Source: Candidatus Aminicenantota bacterium
GTDB lineage: Bacteria > Acidobacteriota > Aminicenantia > Aminicenantales > Aminicenantaceae
Reading direction: 5' to 3'
Assembly: GCA_020348385.1 (NCBI GenBank)
Contig: CP070750.1
Location: 2,937,179-3,001,178, forward strand
Length of the DNA stretch: 64,000 nucleotides
Part shown: positions 1 to 9,101 of the stretch, in pieces
Numbering within the stretch: the stretch's first letter is position 1
Layout: every line of letters begins with the position of its first letter
Notes under the pieces: generated by a model
What the model was told of the DNA's origin: nothing
Database searches by the model: none
The model's input: the letters and a program-made list of their open reading frames with translations, nothing else
Position numbers and translations under genes: made by a program

Positions 1-45
1 TTCACTTCACGGTGAGTGTGGGTTCGACTCCCTCCTCCGGCACCA
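1..45 (+). tRNA. 3' part of a class II tRNA, probably tRNA-Leu
   Basis: The window opens inside a tRNA. Visible are a long variable arm (CACT pairing with AGTG around a TCACGGTG loop), a T-loop core GGTTCGACTCC, the acceptor 3' strand CTCCGGC, discriminator A and an encoded CCA at 43-45. A long variable arm limits it to Leu, Ser or Tyr. The A discriminator and an implied 5' strand GCCGGAG fit Leu better than Ser (G discriminator). The anticodon lies outside the window, so the amino acid is inferred. Confidence 0.8.
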
Positions 46-59
46 GTTTTTCCATTCAT

Positions 60-88
60 TTGACAAATCCCATATTAAATACTATATT
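60..88 (+). promoter_or_regulatory. Strong sigma70-type promoter after the tRNA
   Basis: TTGACA at 60-65, a 17-base spacer, and TATATT at 83-88. This is a near-consensus housekeeping promoter starting only 15 bases after the tRNA CCA. It would transcribe from about 95, into a short ORF at 130-216 and possibly on toward the peptidase gene at 545. Confidence 0.55.
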
Positions 89-129
89 ATATACTAAGAC
101 TAGTAGTATCCCCAGCAGGAGAGGGGTTG

Positions 130-216
130 ATGATCCTTCAAGTCTGGGAACATTACAAGTCCAAACTCCATATCTTCTTTCAATTCCCTAAATGCAACGC
201 CCTGTTTTTTTTCTAA
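130..216 (+). CDS. Possible 28-residue peptide
   Basis: An ATG at 130 follows a purine-rich GCAGGAGAGGGG stretch about 8 bases upstream that could act as ribosome binding site, and lies 35 bases after the predicted start of the 60-88 promoter. The 28-codon product is aromatic and basic, ends in four phenylalanines, and stops with TAA at 214. No family is recognised. It could be a leader peptide, a small hydrophobic protein or chance; only its position behind a good promoter and a good ribosome site speaks for it. Confidence 0.22.
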   Translation: MILQVWEHYKSKLHIFFQFPKCNALFFF

Positions 217-530
217 CATAAGAAATGGGGGATTACGAAACACGCCTGGTGGAAGAATGTTGAGGGACGGCAAAAAAAGGTTTTCCAGACAGCCGGAAAT
301 GGGAAATTACCGCTTTTCATTTGGAAAAATATCTGGGACTGAATATGATTCCACCGATTGTGATGAAGCGATTTCGTAGAGATAGAAGCTATGCTTATCC
401 GGAGAGATCTGATCATCGATAATTTCGATAAACGCATCGCTAGACTCGACGAAGGCACCTTCTTGTATTAGCTTCAGCACTTGACGGGAAGATTTCCCTG
501 TTATAAGTTGAAAAACTCCACATGAATTCA
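217..530. other. Intergenic stretch without a supported gene
   Basis: About 310 bases between the short ORF and the peptidase ribosome binding site. No RNA gene, repeat or recognisable domain is visible. A 74-codon reading frame on the minus strand starts with TTG and lacks a ribosome site, so it is not called. Confidence 0.5.
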
Positions 531-544
531 AGAGGAGAAAGAAT

Positions 545-2002
545 TTGAAGACCAGATTTGCGCCTATTATCGTCAGTTTTATTGTCTTGTCAATATCCTG
601 TCAAAAAAGAGCAGCAGATACTGCCTGGTTGGATTCGGTACATGAGGAGGGAAGAAGCGTCTTTTATCTTGCGATTAGGGAAGAAATTGGTGCTCATCCC
701 AAAAATTCTGAGCTCACAGAAATGGAAATCACCAAGATCATAGAAGCAGAAACCAGGTATAAAAAACTGTATGGGCTCCTGATCAATATTTTCTATCAAA
801 AGGACGAACCGACTTTTTTGAAGTTAATTCAGGAAGGGCGAAAAAAGTCAAAATCTCGTTTTCAAGAGATGTATTTAGACCTCGCGCGTTTTTCTGCCCG
901 CATGTTTGTTGAGAGTTTTTTTGAAACAAACCGGTCAACACAGATCATCCGTGAGATGATGCCTGCCTATAAAGAATTGGATGCTGTTGACCTTGTCGTA
1001 AGATCCATCGGCTATCATTCCAAGCTGGATATCCCGGTGCTTCCAGCAGAGACAAAAAAATTGAGCCCCGAATTCGATAAACAAGGCGCTCTTGATGGGG
1101 CCAAGTTCAGGGAAGCATATAAAATAACAAAAGGCAAAGGCGCAAAGATTGCCGTGCTGGACACGGGGATCGATGAAAGTCATCCCATGTTTCATCATAC
1201 TAACTTGGGGAAACATTTTAGTTTGGTAGGAAGGATGGGGAAGCCTTGGGCCACGGATGCCCCTATCGTGGATTGGGGTATACATGGAACAGCCATCTCA
1301 TCGATTGCTGCCCGTTACGCACCTGAAGCCCAGATAACCATGTACAAGTTCGGGGATGGCGAAACCCAAAACGATCCGCCTTACCAGCTCCTTACGCAAT
1401 GCATTGTGGCAGCATCGATCTACAGAGCAGTCCATGATGGTAACGATATTATCAGTATCAGCGCATCTGGATCGGCTCTCGATATCGACTATCTCAGAGA
1501 TGCATGTCGGTTCGCTTATGACAATAACAGAGTCGTTGTTTGCGGCAATCTTTATTCCCGTTGGTATAAAATGGGCAATGTTCTGAATTTTCCGAGCCAG
1601 TATGAAACCGTTGTCTCCGTAACAGCGGCAGAACCTCGGGACGACGGCACCTATGGTTATTGGGATGTTTGTGCCCCTGATGGGGCAACTTTTGTATCGG
1701 CTCCAAATGATATTTTCGCAGCTACTCCGACATACATGGAAGAGGATGATTTATACATCCCGAGTATCTCTGCGGCCATTCCTGTTGTTTCTGCTGTATT
1801 TGCCCTGACCATTTCCGTATATCCGAGCCTGGGAACAGAAGGACCAGGGGAATATGTGGATGCAATCATGAATTTGGTGAAAGAAAATGCCAACCCGAAA
1901 GCTGTTGGTTTTGAGAAATTCTCACCTGAATGTGGATATGGATTGATCGATGCGGAAAAAACAGTGAAAAGTGCTTTGGAGAAGAATAAAAAGCGCAATT
2001 AG
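545..2002 (+). CDS. Subtilisin-like (S8) serine peptidase, exported lipoprotein
   Basis: A secreted serine peptidase of 485 residues. A TTG start is chosen because AGAGGAG lies 7 bases upstream and the first 19 residues form a signal peptide ending in a lipobox-like SISC (Cys19 would be lipidated). Residues 20-180 are a helical prodomain-like region. The S8 catalytic set is visible: Asp206 in AVLDTGID, His247 in GIHGTAIS, oxyanion Asn335 in VVVCGN and Ser409 in SISAAIP. The usual GTSMA around the serine is changed to SISAA, so this is a divergent branch, but all catalytic residues are kept. The aldo/keto reductase gene follows after 38 bases and may be co-transcribed. The substrate is unknown. 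Confidence 0.85.
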   Translation: MKTRFAPIIVSFIVLSISCQKRAADTAWLDSVHEEGRSVFYLAIREEIGAHPKNSELTEMEITKIIEAETRYKKLYGLLINIFYQKDEPTFLKLIQEGRKKSKSRFQEMYLDLARFSARMFVESFFETNRSTQIIREMMPAYKELDAVDLVVRSIGYHSKLDIPVLPAETKKLSPEFDKQGALDGAKFREAYKITKGKGAKIAVLDTGIDESHPMFHHTNLGKHFSLVGRMGKPWATDAPIVDWGIHGTAISSIAARYAPEAQITMYKFGDGETQNDPPYQLLTQCIVAASIYRAVHDGNDIISISASGSALDIDYLRDACRFAYDNNRVVVCGNLYSRWYKMGNVLNFPSQYETVVSVTAAEPRDDGTYGYWDVCAPDGATFVSAPNDIFAATPTYMEEDDLYIPSISAAIPVVSAVFALTISVYPSLGTEGPGEYVDAIMNLVKENANPKAVGFEKFSPECGYGLIDAEKTVKSALEKNKKRN

Positions 2003-2040
2003 TGATTGAGTATCCAGGCACCGAATTATAAAATGGGGGG

Positions 2041-3162
2041 ATGCGATATAAAGAATTCGGAAAAACAGGAAAAAAAGTTTCGGTACTGGGTTTTGGGGGG
2101 ATGCGATTCGATCCGAAAGATGAAGAAACGGCCATTCGGGCTATCCAACGAGCTGCAGAACTGGGGATCAACTATTTTGACACAGCGCCCGGTTATTGTG
2201 AGGACACATCCGAGACATTTATTGGGCACGCTCTTTCCACTCTCCCCAAAGATAAGCAGAAGGGCCTGTATATCTCGACAAAGTCGCACATCGGGGCCGA
2301 TCCTAAGGCTGATGATGTGCGCCGGCGCATAGATGACCAGCTTAAAAAGTTTCATCGCGAAAAAATCGAGTTTTATAACATGTGGTGTATCATAGATCTA
2401 GATCAATTCCATAAAATCATGGCCAAAGGAGGCCCTTACGAGGGGGCTCTCAAGGCTAAAAAAGAAGGTTTGATCGAGCACATCTGTTGTTCATCGCATG
2501 CATCGGGGGAAGAAATCGCAGAGATTGTTAAAGCCGATGTTTTCCAAGGCATTACCCTGGGTTATAACATCCTGAACCATGAGTTCCGGAAGGAGGGAAT
2601 GGAAGCTGCGGCCAAGGCGGATTGTGCCATTGTGACCATGAATCCTCTCGGGGGCGGCATGTTAACCCGTGATGAGGATATGTTGAGTATTCTTAAGGAG
2701 GACGAAGCTGATTCGTTCATTGCGGCCGCTCTGCGGTTCAATTTCTCCCACTCCGAGATCACGGTAGTCCTTGCAGGAATGAAAGATACTGCAGAGGTGG
2801 AATTTAATGTGAATGTAGCGGAGTCCATCAGGGAACCTGATCCCCAAGTGATCAAACTTCTGTTAAAGAAATTTGAATCCCTTGGTGAGGCCTTTTGCAC
2901 CGGATGCCGATACTGCATAGAGCACTGCCCCGAGGAGATCCAAATCCATCTATATGCCGGATTGTGGGACCGCGTAAGGATGAAATTGCCCGAGGATGCA
3001 CATCGGGTGTACAACGTATATCTGGCAGGGGAAGACCATTGGCTCAAAGGTAAGCGGGCATCAGATTGCAGCCAGTGCGGGGAATGCGAACAGGCATGTA
3101 CCCAAAAACTCCCGATCCGCGAATACATGGAAAACATCGCCAAGTTCCTCGGCGAAAAGTAA
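2041..3162 (+). CDS. Aldo/keto reductase with C-terminal 2x[4Fe-4S] ferredoxin domain
   Basis: 373 residues: an aldo/keto reductase TIM barrel (about 1-270) followed by a ferredoxin-like tail. Tail motifs CTGCRYCIEHCP and CSQCGECEQAC would hold two iron-sulfur clusters, so electrons could pass between a cofactor or substrate and ferredoxin partners. Of the classic AKR tetrad, Asp47, Tyr52 and Lys81 are visible, but the position of the usual His (family pattern LLHG) is Trp115 in FYNMWC. The ATG at 2041 directly follows a run of Gs that can serve as ribosome site. The family is common in anaerobes and its physiological substrate is usually unknown. It lies between two exported hydrolase genes on the same strand. 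Confidence 0.88.
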   Translation: MRYKEFGKTGKKVSVLGFGGMRFDPKDEETAIRAIQRAAELGINYFDTAPGYCEDTSETFIGHALSTLPKDKQKGLYISTKSHIGADPKADDVRRRIDDQLKKFHREKIEFYNMWCIIDLDQFHKIMAKGGPYEGALKAKKEGLIEHICCSSHASGEEIAEIVKADVFQGITLGYNILNHEFRKEGMEAAAKADCAIVTMNPLGGGMLTRDEDMLSILKEDEADSFIAAALRFNFSHSEITVVLAGMKDTAEVEFNVNVAESIREPDPQVIKLLLKKFESLGEAFCTGCRYCIEHCPEEIQIHLYAGLWDRVRMKLPEDAHRVYNVYLAGEDHWLKGKRASDCSQCGECEQACTQKLPIREYMENIAKFLGEK

Positions 3163-3198
3163 ACTGAGCTTGATTAGCTGGTGATCGGAAACAAATTC

Positions 3199-3999
3199 AT
3201 GCAAAAAATTCAGTATCTCGTACGTTGGGCAATCTTATTATGTTTGGGAAATTTCCTGTTGGCCATGCATTTTTCAGATGTCAATTTGTCCGATCGCTTT
3301 GAAAAAAAAGTCTATAAGGATATGCAAGGAAACAAGCTTCCCTATCGATTACTCAAACCTAAGGTTCTGGATCAAGGTGGGAAGTATCCGCTGGTGGTAT
3401 TGCTGCATGGGATAGGGGAGAAGGGGGATGACAACGAAGCGCAGCTCAAATGGGGAGCGAAGGAATTTACCACAGATGATAACATGGCGAAATACCCTTG
3501 CTATGTGGCAGTGCCTCAATGTCCCAAGAGTGATTTTTGGGCATCGGCTCTACGGGATATGTCCAAGGATTTTAAGATGCCCGAAGAGCCGACCCAAGCC
3601 TTACAAATGACGCTGGAGCTAATCGATGTTTTACAGGAGGAGTTCCCGAATATCGATCCTGATCGTCTTTACATAACAGGATTGTCCATGGGTGGATTCG
3701 GAACGTGGGATGCCATCCAGAGAAAACCGGATTTGTTTGCGGCGGCTGTGCCCATATGTGGTGGCGGAGATATTTCCAAAGCCGATAGACTCGCAAAAAT
3801 CCCCATCTGGGCATTTCACGGTGCCGAAGATCTTGTGGTCAATCCAAAATGGTCGCGAGATATGGTCGAGGCAATCCGAAAGACTGGCGGCAATCCCAAA
3901 TACACAGAATACCCAGATGTCGGTCATAACTCCTGGATCCCCGCCTACAGCGATCCCGAGCTGTTCGAATGGCTATTCAGCCAGAAAAAAGAGAGATAG
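3199..3999 (+). CDS. Exported alpha/beta hydrolase (PHB depolymerase/phospholipase-type esterase)
   Basis: An alpha/beta hydrolase of the prolyl-oligopeptidase/carboxylesterase type, 266 residues from the ATG at 3199 (an in-frame GTG at 3181 is the alternative). The first ~25 residues form a signal peptide. The fold is marked by LVVLLHGIGEKG (oxyanion region), nucleophile Ser163 in GLSMGGFGTWD, Asp211 in FHGAEDLVV and His243 in VGHNSW. The motif set matches the predicted-peptidase/esterase group that cleaves acetyl or feruloyl esters of plant polysaccharides. The exact substrate is not readable from the sequence. Confidence 0.82.
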   Translation: MQKIQYLVRWAILLCLGNFLLAMHFSDVNLSDRFEKKVYKDMQGNKLPYRLLKPKVLDQGGKYPLVVLLHGIGEKGDDNEAQLKWGAKEFTTDDNMAKYPCYVAVPQCPKSDFWASALRDMSKDFKMPEEPTQALQMTLELIDVLQEEFPNIDPDRLYITGLSMGGFGTWDAIQRKPDLFAAAVPICGGGDISKADRLAKIPIWAFHGAEDLVVNPKWSRDMVEAIRKTGGNPKYTEYPDVGHNSWIPAYSDPELFEWLFSQKKER

Positions 4000-4007
4000 G
4001 TTTTTAT

Positions 4008-4036
4008 TTGTAATTTCACACAATTTTTTATATTTT
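4008..4036 (+). promoter_or_regulatory. Candidate promoter of the large propeller gene
   Basis: TTGTAA at 4008-4013, a 17-base spacer and TATTTT at 4031-4036 in an AT-rich gap just after the esterase stop. It would give a leader of about 50 bases before the ATG at 4092. Confidence 0.4.
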
Positions 4037-4091
4037 AAATTCTTCACTCAAAGCAATGGCGAGTTATTTTTCCAACAACAAGGAGGCTTCC

Positions 4092-7000
4092 ATGATTTTT
4101 AAGAAATCCGCTATTATTTCTAAATTTGTGATAATCACTTTCGTGATGCTTATGGTTTTATTTTTCGTGCAAGATCAAGTCTATGCGCAAAAAATAGATC
4201 CAAAGGTGTTCAAGAGCCTCAGGTACCGGCACATCGGACCTGTCGGGAACCGGGTGACATCTGCTGTGGGTATTCCTGGGAATCAGCACGTGTATTATGC
4301 TGGAGCAGCCTCGGGGGGGATATGGAAAACAGAAGATGGTGGCATCCGCTGGCGGCCTATCTTCGATAAGCAGGAAGTGCAGTCGATAGGGTCTTTGGCC
4401 GTGGCACCTTCCGACCACAATGTCATCTGGGTCGGAACTGGCGAGGCCTTTATCCGGAGCAACATTTCGATCGGCGCCGGTATTTTTAAGTCCACAGACG
4501 GAGGCAAAAACTGGAAACTGATGGGATTGGAAAAAACCGGCCGCATCGGTAGAGTTTTGATAGACCCCACTAATCCGGATGTTGTGTTTGCTGCAGCCCA
4601 GGGACACAGCTATGGCCCTCAGGAGGACCGTGGTGTTTTCCGGACTATGGATGGCGGTGAAACATGGGAAAAAGTCCTTTTTGTGGATGACAACACGGGC
4701 TGCGGGGACATGGCCATGGATCCCAACAATCCAAGAATCTTGTTTGCCGGGATGTGGCAGTTGGAGATTCATACTTGGGGCAGGGAAAGCGGAGGACCAG
4801 GGAGTGGCTTGTATAAATCCGTCGATGGGGGCACGACATGGAAGAGACTGGAGGGGAATGGATTGCCCAAAGGTCCGCTCGGAAAAATCGCCCTGGCCAT
4901 AGCGCCCAGCGATTCCAGCCGGATCTATACCCTGATTGAGACTGGAGACGGTGTGCCCTGGAAGGGCCAGGAAACTTCGACAGGTGTGCTCTGGCGTTCC
5001 GACGACGGGGGAGACACCTGGAAGTTGATGAGCCACGACCACAATCTGACACAACGTCCTCATTATTATTCGAGATGCGCTGTTTCTTCGGATGACCCGG
5101 ATGAGGTGTACTTTTGCGCCGTCCGGTTCCAGAAAACGAAAAATGGAGGAGAATCCTTCCAGATGGCGGCCATGGTGGGAGGGGACAACCACGATATCTG
5201 GATCGATCCGACAAATGCGGATCACATGGCCGTGGCGAACGACCAATACATTTCTATATCGACCAACAGGGGAAAAAGTTGGAGAGGCCATGGGCTACCG
5301 ATCGCACAGATGTACCATGTGGCTGTCGATAACCAGATCCCTTATTATGTGTATGGAAACAGGCAGGACGGGCCGTCTGCACGGGGGCCAAGCAACAGCC
5401 TGTATGGGAGCATGGGAATTCCTCTGGGTGAGTGGCATTCAGTCGGGGGATCGGAAAGCGGGTTCGCCATCCCCGATCCTGTGGACAACCACATCATCTG
5501 GTCTGGGAATTATCAAGGAGCATTGGATAGGTATGATGAACGGTCACGGACGGCACGGAATGTGACGGTTTGGCCGGATTATGCCATGGGAACGCCGGCT
5601 GCTCCTTTGAAATACCGGTTCCAGTGGACATTTCCGATAGCCATTTCTCCGCATGACCACAACAAAGTGTATGTGGGGAGCCAGCATGTTCATATGACAA
5701 CCGACGGGGGGCAGAGCTGGCAGGTTATCAGCCCTGACCTCAGCTTGAACGACGAGAGCAAACTGGGGAGTTCGGGAGGTTTAACCCCGGATAATGCCAG
5801 CGTCGAATATGCCTGCTTGATTTTTGCTCTGGCGGAGTCTCCCCTGGAGGAAGGGGTGATATGGGCAGGGACAAACGATGGATTGGTGCATGTGACACAG
5901 GATGGTGGCGAAAATTGGATCAATGTCACCAAGAACATCCCGGATCTGCCGGAATGGGGGACGGTGAGCAATATCGAGCCCTCACGGTACGATGCGGGGA
6001 CTTGCTACATCACTGTCGATTTCCACCAGGTCAATAACCGCGATCCTTATGTTTACAAGACCAACGATTATGGAGCTAGCTGGAAATCGATCAGTTCGGA
6101 TATCCCGAAGAGTGTATTCAGCTACGCCCATTGTGTGCGAGAAGATCCTGTACGGAAAGGCTTGCTTTATGTGGGGACAGAGAATGCCATATATGTATCC
6201 TTTAACGATGGTGAGAATTGGATTCCCTTGCAGAGCAATATGCCGCATGCCCCAGTGCATTGGATGGTCGCTCAGGAACACTTCAACGATTTGGTCGTGG
6301 CTACCTATGGACGAGGTTTTTGGATCATGGACGATATCACACCTTTGCAGCAGCTGACACCGGAGGTGTTTGAATCTGATGTTTTTCTTTTTGAACCCAG
6401 GCCAGCTTACCGGTTTCGGTTCAAGAGTACGCCTATGGGCAGTATGCAAGAACCTTCGGTAGGTCAGAATCCTCCCTATGGAGCCCAGATAAACTACTAT
6501 TTAAAATCCCGGGCCAAAGGAAAAGTCAGAATTAGCATTTTCAATGAGACAGGAGAAAAGGTCAGATCTTTGAACGGAACCAATAGTGTAGGGATCAACC
6601 GCATCAATTGGAACCTGAGATACCAGACGACCGATAGAATCAAATTGAGGACGAAGCCCAAATATGCTGATTGGGTCAAAGTCGGGAAGTCGGGCTACCG
6701 CTCATATGTGAGTTGGGGAGGTCCGGTCAGTCTGTTCGCACCCCCTGGAAAATACACGGTGAAGCTAGAGGTAGGAGACCAGGAATTCACCCAGGAGCTT
6801 GAAGTCAAGAGAGATCCGAATGCCCCGGGCTCTAAGAACGGCATACAGGATCAATTCCAGTTGATGAAGGAAATATGGGAAGATAGCCAGGCTGTGGTCA
6901 CGATGGTCAATCAAATTGAATGGATAAGGAAACAGATTTATGATCTCCATGACATGCTGAAGGAAAAAGAGGGGGGAGAAGAAAATCTCGGGGAAGTCAT

Positions 7001-7316
7001 GAAGGCAGGGAAGGAGTTGGTTGAAAAGCTTATTGGAGTTGAGGAACATCTCGTGCAGCTAAAATTGACAGGGGGGATGCAGGATATTCTACGGTGGCCG
7101 ATGAAGTTGTACGGGAAGGTCAGTATGCTGGCAGGTACGGTGGCTAGCGGTGATTTTGGGCCGACGGAGCAGTCAAGAGAGGTGCAAGCGATGTACAGGG
7201 AAATGATTGTTGACTTTCAGGCGCGGTTGAAAGCAATAATGGAAAAGGATATCCCAGAGTATAACACCTTGCTTAAAACAAATGATCTGGAGGGAATCGT
7301 AACAAAGATCAAGTGA
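4092..7316 (+). CDS. Exported multi-Asp-box (BNR/sortilin-type) beta-propeller protein
   Basis: A 1074-residue secreted protein. The start at 4092 is chosen over an upstream in-frame ATG at 4056 because AAGGAGG sits 5 bases before it and it begins a clean signal peptide cut after VYAQ. The first ~740 residues carry about eleven Asp-box repeats (KTEDGG.RW, KSTDGGKNW, RTMDGGETW, KSVDGGTTW, RSDDGGDTW, MTTDGGQSW, VTQDGGENW and others), typical of two tandem BNR propellers as in sortilin/Vps10-like proteins and xyloglucanase-like glycosidases. The C-terminal ~330 residues hold a beta-sandwich-like part and a helical end. Family members are usually annotated glycosyl hydrolase, but no catalytic residues can be assigned here; binding or scaffold roles are equally possible. 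Confidence 0.85.
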   Translation: MIFKKSAIISKFVIITFVMLMVLFFVQDQVYAQKIDPKVFKSLRYRHIGPVGNRVTSAVGIPGNQHVYYAGAASGGIWKTEDGGIRWRPIFDKQEVQSIGSLAVAPSDHNVIWVGTGEAFIRSNISIGAGIFKSTDGGKNWKLMGLEKTGRIGRVLIDPTNPDVVFAAAQGHSYGPQEDRGVFRTMDGGETWEKVLFVDDNTGCGDMAMDPNNPRILFAGMWQLEIHTWGRESGGPGSGLYKSVDGGTTWKRLEGNGLPKGPLGKIALAIAPSDSSRIYTLIETGDGVPWKGQETSTGVLWRSDDGGDTWKLMSHDHNLTQRPHYYSRCAVSSDDPDEVYFCAVRFQKTKNGGESFQMAAMVGGDNHDIWIDPTNADHMAVANDQYISISTNRGKSWRGHGLPIAQMYHVAVDNQIPYYVYGNRQDGPSARGPSNSLYGSMGIPLGEWHSVGGSESGFAIPDPVDNHIIWSGNYQGALDRYDERSRTARNVTVWPDYAMGTPAAPLKYRFQWTFPIAISPHDHNKVYVGSQHVHMTTDGGQSWQVISPDLSLNDESKLGSSGGLTPDNASVEYACLIFALAESPLEEGVIWAGTNDGLVHVTQDGGENWINVTKNIPDLPEWGTVSNIEPSRYDAGTCYITVDFHQVNNRDPYVYKTNDYGASWKSISSDIPKSVFSYAHCVREDPVRKGLLYVGTENAIYVSFNDGENWIPLQSNMPHAPVHWMVAQEHFNDLVVATYGRGFWIMDDITPLQQLTPEVFESDVFLFEPRPAYRFRFKSTPMGSMQEPSVGQNPPYGAQINYYLKSRAKGKVRISIFNETGEKVRSLNGTNSVGINRINWNLRYQTTDRIKLRTKPKYADWVKVGKSGYRSYVSWGGPVSLFAPPGKYTVKLEVGDQEFTQELEVKRDPNAPGSKNGIQDQFQLMKEIWEDSQAVVTMVNQIEWIRKQIYDLHDMLKEKEGGEENLGEVMKAGKELVEKLIGVEEHLVQLKLTGGMQDILRWPMKLYGKVSMLAGTVASGDFGPTEQSREVQAMYREMIVDFQARLKAIMEKDIPEYNTLLKTNDLEGIVTKIK

Positions 7317-7365
7317 TCTGAATTATTTACAGTTTCATAGGTCAACATAAACTTTCCGTTCTTCC

Positions 7366-7416
7366 CCACCTTTAAAGTAAGGGTGGGGGGGGTTGGCGGT
7401 GGGGGTGGGTTGGTCC
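7366..7416 (+). repeat. G-rich intergenic repeat, copy 1
   Basis: A CCCCACCTTTAAAGTAA arm is followed by dense G-tracts (GGGTGGGGGGGG, TTGGCGGTGGGGG, TGGGTTGG). The CCCCACC arm can pair with the first GGTGGGG, and the G-tracts satisfy a four-tract quadruplex pattern. The same order of blocks recurs at 14858-14910 (opposite strand) and 25294-25342. It lies between two genes of the same direction. Confidence 0.7.
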
Positions 7417-7462
7417 AGGCTTGTAAATAACCCAGGGAAGTTGAGAAAGTAAGGAGAAATAG

Positions 7463-8617
7463 ATGGCACATTATATTGTGATGGGTGCGGGGAAAATGGG
7501 CTTGGTTCTGGCAAAGGATTTGATCGAAAGCGATCCTGAATGTCAGGTGACGCTTGTGGATATTGATTTTGAACGCTTGGGACAGGCCACAAAATTCATC
7601 GGAAGTGATAGGGTATTCCCCATGCAGAGAGATATCGAGGATGAGAGCCAGCGAATGGAAGTCATAGAAGGAAAAGATGTGGCTCTCTGCGCCCTGCTTC
7701 ATAAGCAAAGTCTGATATCCCTGGATGCGGCCGTGGCAAAAGGAGTCCACTATATAGATTTGGTGGGAGAAGCACCGTTGGAGCGGATGAAGTATGATTC
7801 GAGAGCAAAGGAAAAGGGGATTGCCGTGATTTCTGGACTGGGTGTTTCCCCAGGAATCACCAATGTCTGCGTTGGCCGAGCAGTTCATCTTCTGGATAAT
7901 GCGGAAGAGGGGATCGTGGGTGTGGGAGGAGTTCCCGTGGAACCGAATCCGCCGCTCAATTACAGGGTCGTTTATGCTGTGGAGAGCCTTTTTGGCTTGT
8001 ACGAACGGGATGTATTGATACTCAAGGATGGAAGAATCGAACGGGTGGATCCTTTAACAGAACTGGAGAGGGTAGAATTTGCCGAACCCTTTTCTGAAAT
8101 GGAGTGGTTTTACACCGATGGGCTGAATTCGATGACGTATACGCTGCAAGGGAAGATCAAAGACTTGGCCGAGAAGACCATCAGGCACATGGGGCATGTG
8201 GCTGGAGTGAAAATCCTAAAAGAATGCGGATTTTTCTCCAGAGATCCAGTGGATGTGGAAGGCCAAAAGGTTGTGCCGCGAAGAGTGTTGGAGAAGGTTT
8301 TGGATGAACGAATGAAGCTGGGAGATGAGAAGGATGCGACCTTGTTGAGGATCAAAGTGTCGGGGAAAAAGGAGGGGAAACCTGTTACTCATGTTTTCGA
8401 GATGATCGATTTTTTTGATTCTGAAAAGCATTACACTTCTATGGCTAAGACCACTAGCTTTCCTGCCTCGATCGCTGCTCAGATGATCATGTCCGGCCAG
8501 ATCACGCAAAGAGGCGTCCTGTTCCCGGAAAATGTTTTTAATGGTGATTTGCACGTTCCCTTTATGGACGGCCTTGCGGCACGGGGAGTCATTATTTCAC
8601 AGAAGGTAATTCAATGA
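7463..8617 (+). CDS. Saccharopine dehydrogenase-like NAD(P)-dependent oxidoreductase
   Basis: 384 residues with an N-terminal Rossmann fold (YIVMGAGKMGLVLAKDL, then LVDID for the ribose hydroxyls) and the saccharopine dehydrogenase / carboxynorspermidine synthase C-terminal fold. AAGGAG lies 6 bases before the ATG. Family enzymes act on the C-N bond of amino-acid adducts, as in lysine breakdown, or on related dicarboxylic amino acids. It overlaps the rhodanese gene by 4 bases (ATGA), so the two are translationally coupled, but the partner is exported and does not reveal the substrate. Confidence 0.85.
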   Translation: MAHYIVMGAGKMGLVLAKDLIESDPECQVTLVDIDFERLGQATKFIGSDRVFPMQRDIEDESQRMEVIEGKDVALCALLHKQSLISLDAAVAKGVHYIDLVGEAPLERMKYDSRAKEKGIAVISGLGVSPGITNVCVGRAVHLLDNAEEGIVGVGGVPVEPNPPLNYRVVYAVESLFGLYERDVLILKDGRIERVDPLTELERVEFAEPFSEMEWFYTDGLNSMTYTLQGKIKDLAEKTIRHMGHVAGVKILKECGFFSRDPVDVEGQKVVPRRVLEKVLDERMKLGDEKDATLLRIKVSGKKEGKPVTHVFEMIDFFDSEKHYTSMAKTTSFPASIAAQMIMSGQITQRGVLFPENVFNGDLHVPFMDGLAARGVIISQKVIQ

Positions 8618-9096
8618 GAAAAATTTTCTTGCTCGTGATGGGTTGGGTGTTTTTATCTGGAATGCTTTTTTGCCAGGATGTGAAAGAGATCGCACCATCG
8701 GAAGCTTTTGATTTGGCTAAAAAAATTGATGCTTATCTGATTGATATCCGTACTATTGCTGAATATGTTTACGTCGGACATCCGGAGAATGCTTATTGCC
8801 TTCCGTTGCTGTTTTGGGATGAGAAGGGACAGACTCAAGTGCGCAACAGAAATTTTCTTCATGATCTTGTCTCGAGGTTTAAAAAACAGGACTCCTTGGT
8901 GTTTATATGTCGGAGTGGAAACAGGAGCCAGGCAGCAGGCCGGATGGCTGCAAACGCTGGATTCCGAAAAGTCTTCAATGTGAAGGAAGGATTTGAAGGC
9001 AAAAAGGATGAGAAAGGATATCGGACCATAGGGGGATGGAAAAACCGTGGCCTTCCATACACATATATTCTAAACGAAAAGTATGTTTATAAGTAG
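8614..9096 (+). CDS. Exported rhodanese-domain protein
   Basis: 160 residues with a signal peptide (about 1-20) and a single rhodanese domain. The active-site loop is CRSGNRSQ with Cys99 as persulfide acceptor; a six-residue loop is typical of sulfurtransferases rather than Cdc25-type phosphatases. It starts inside the end of the upstream dehydrogenase gene. Its likely role is sulfur transfer or redox sensing in the periplasm. It meets the permease gene of the opposite strand only 5 bases downstream. Confidence 0.85.
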   Translation: MRKIFLLVMGWVFLSGMLFCQDVKEIAPSEAFDLAKKIDAYLIDIRTIAEYVYVGHPENAYCLPLLFWDEKGQTQVRNRNFLHDLVSRFKKQDSLVFICRSGNRSQAAGRMAANAGFRKVFNVKEGFEGKKDEKGYRTIGGWKNRGLPYTYILNEKYVYK

Positions 9097-9101
9097 TCTG
9101 G

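Noticed and set aside
307..531. 74-codon minus-strand reading frame between the tRNA and the peptidase gene
   Set aside because: TTG start without ribosome site, overlapping the peptidase ribosome binding region, no recognisable family; composition alone is not enough.
4158..5291. 377-codon minus-strand frame inside the propeller gene
   Set aside because: Fully antisense to a well supported gene with Asp-box repeats; no domain or ribosome site.
7366..7416. Reading the G-rich repeat as a rho-independent terminator
   Set aside because: The CCCCACC/GGTGGGG stem is not followed by T residues, and related copies lie between divergent genes.
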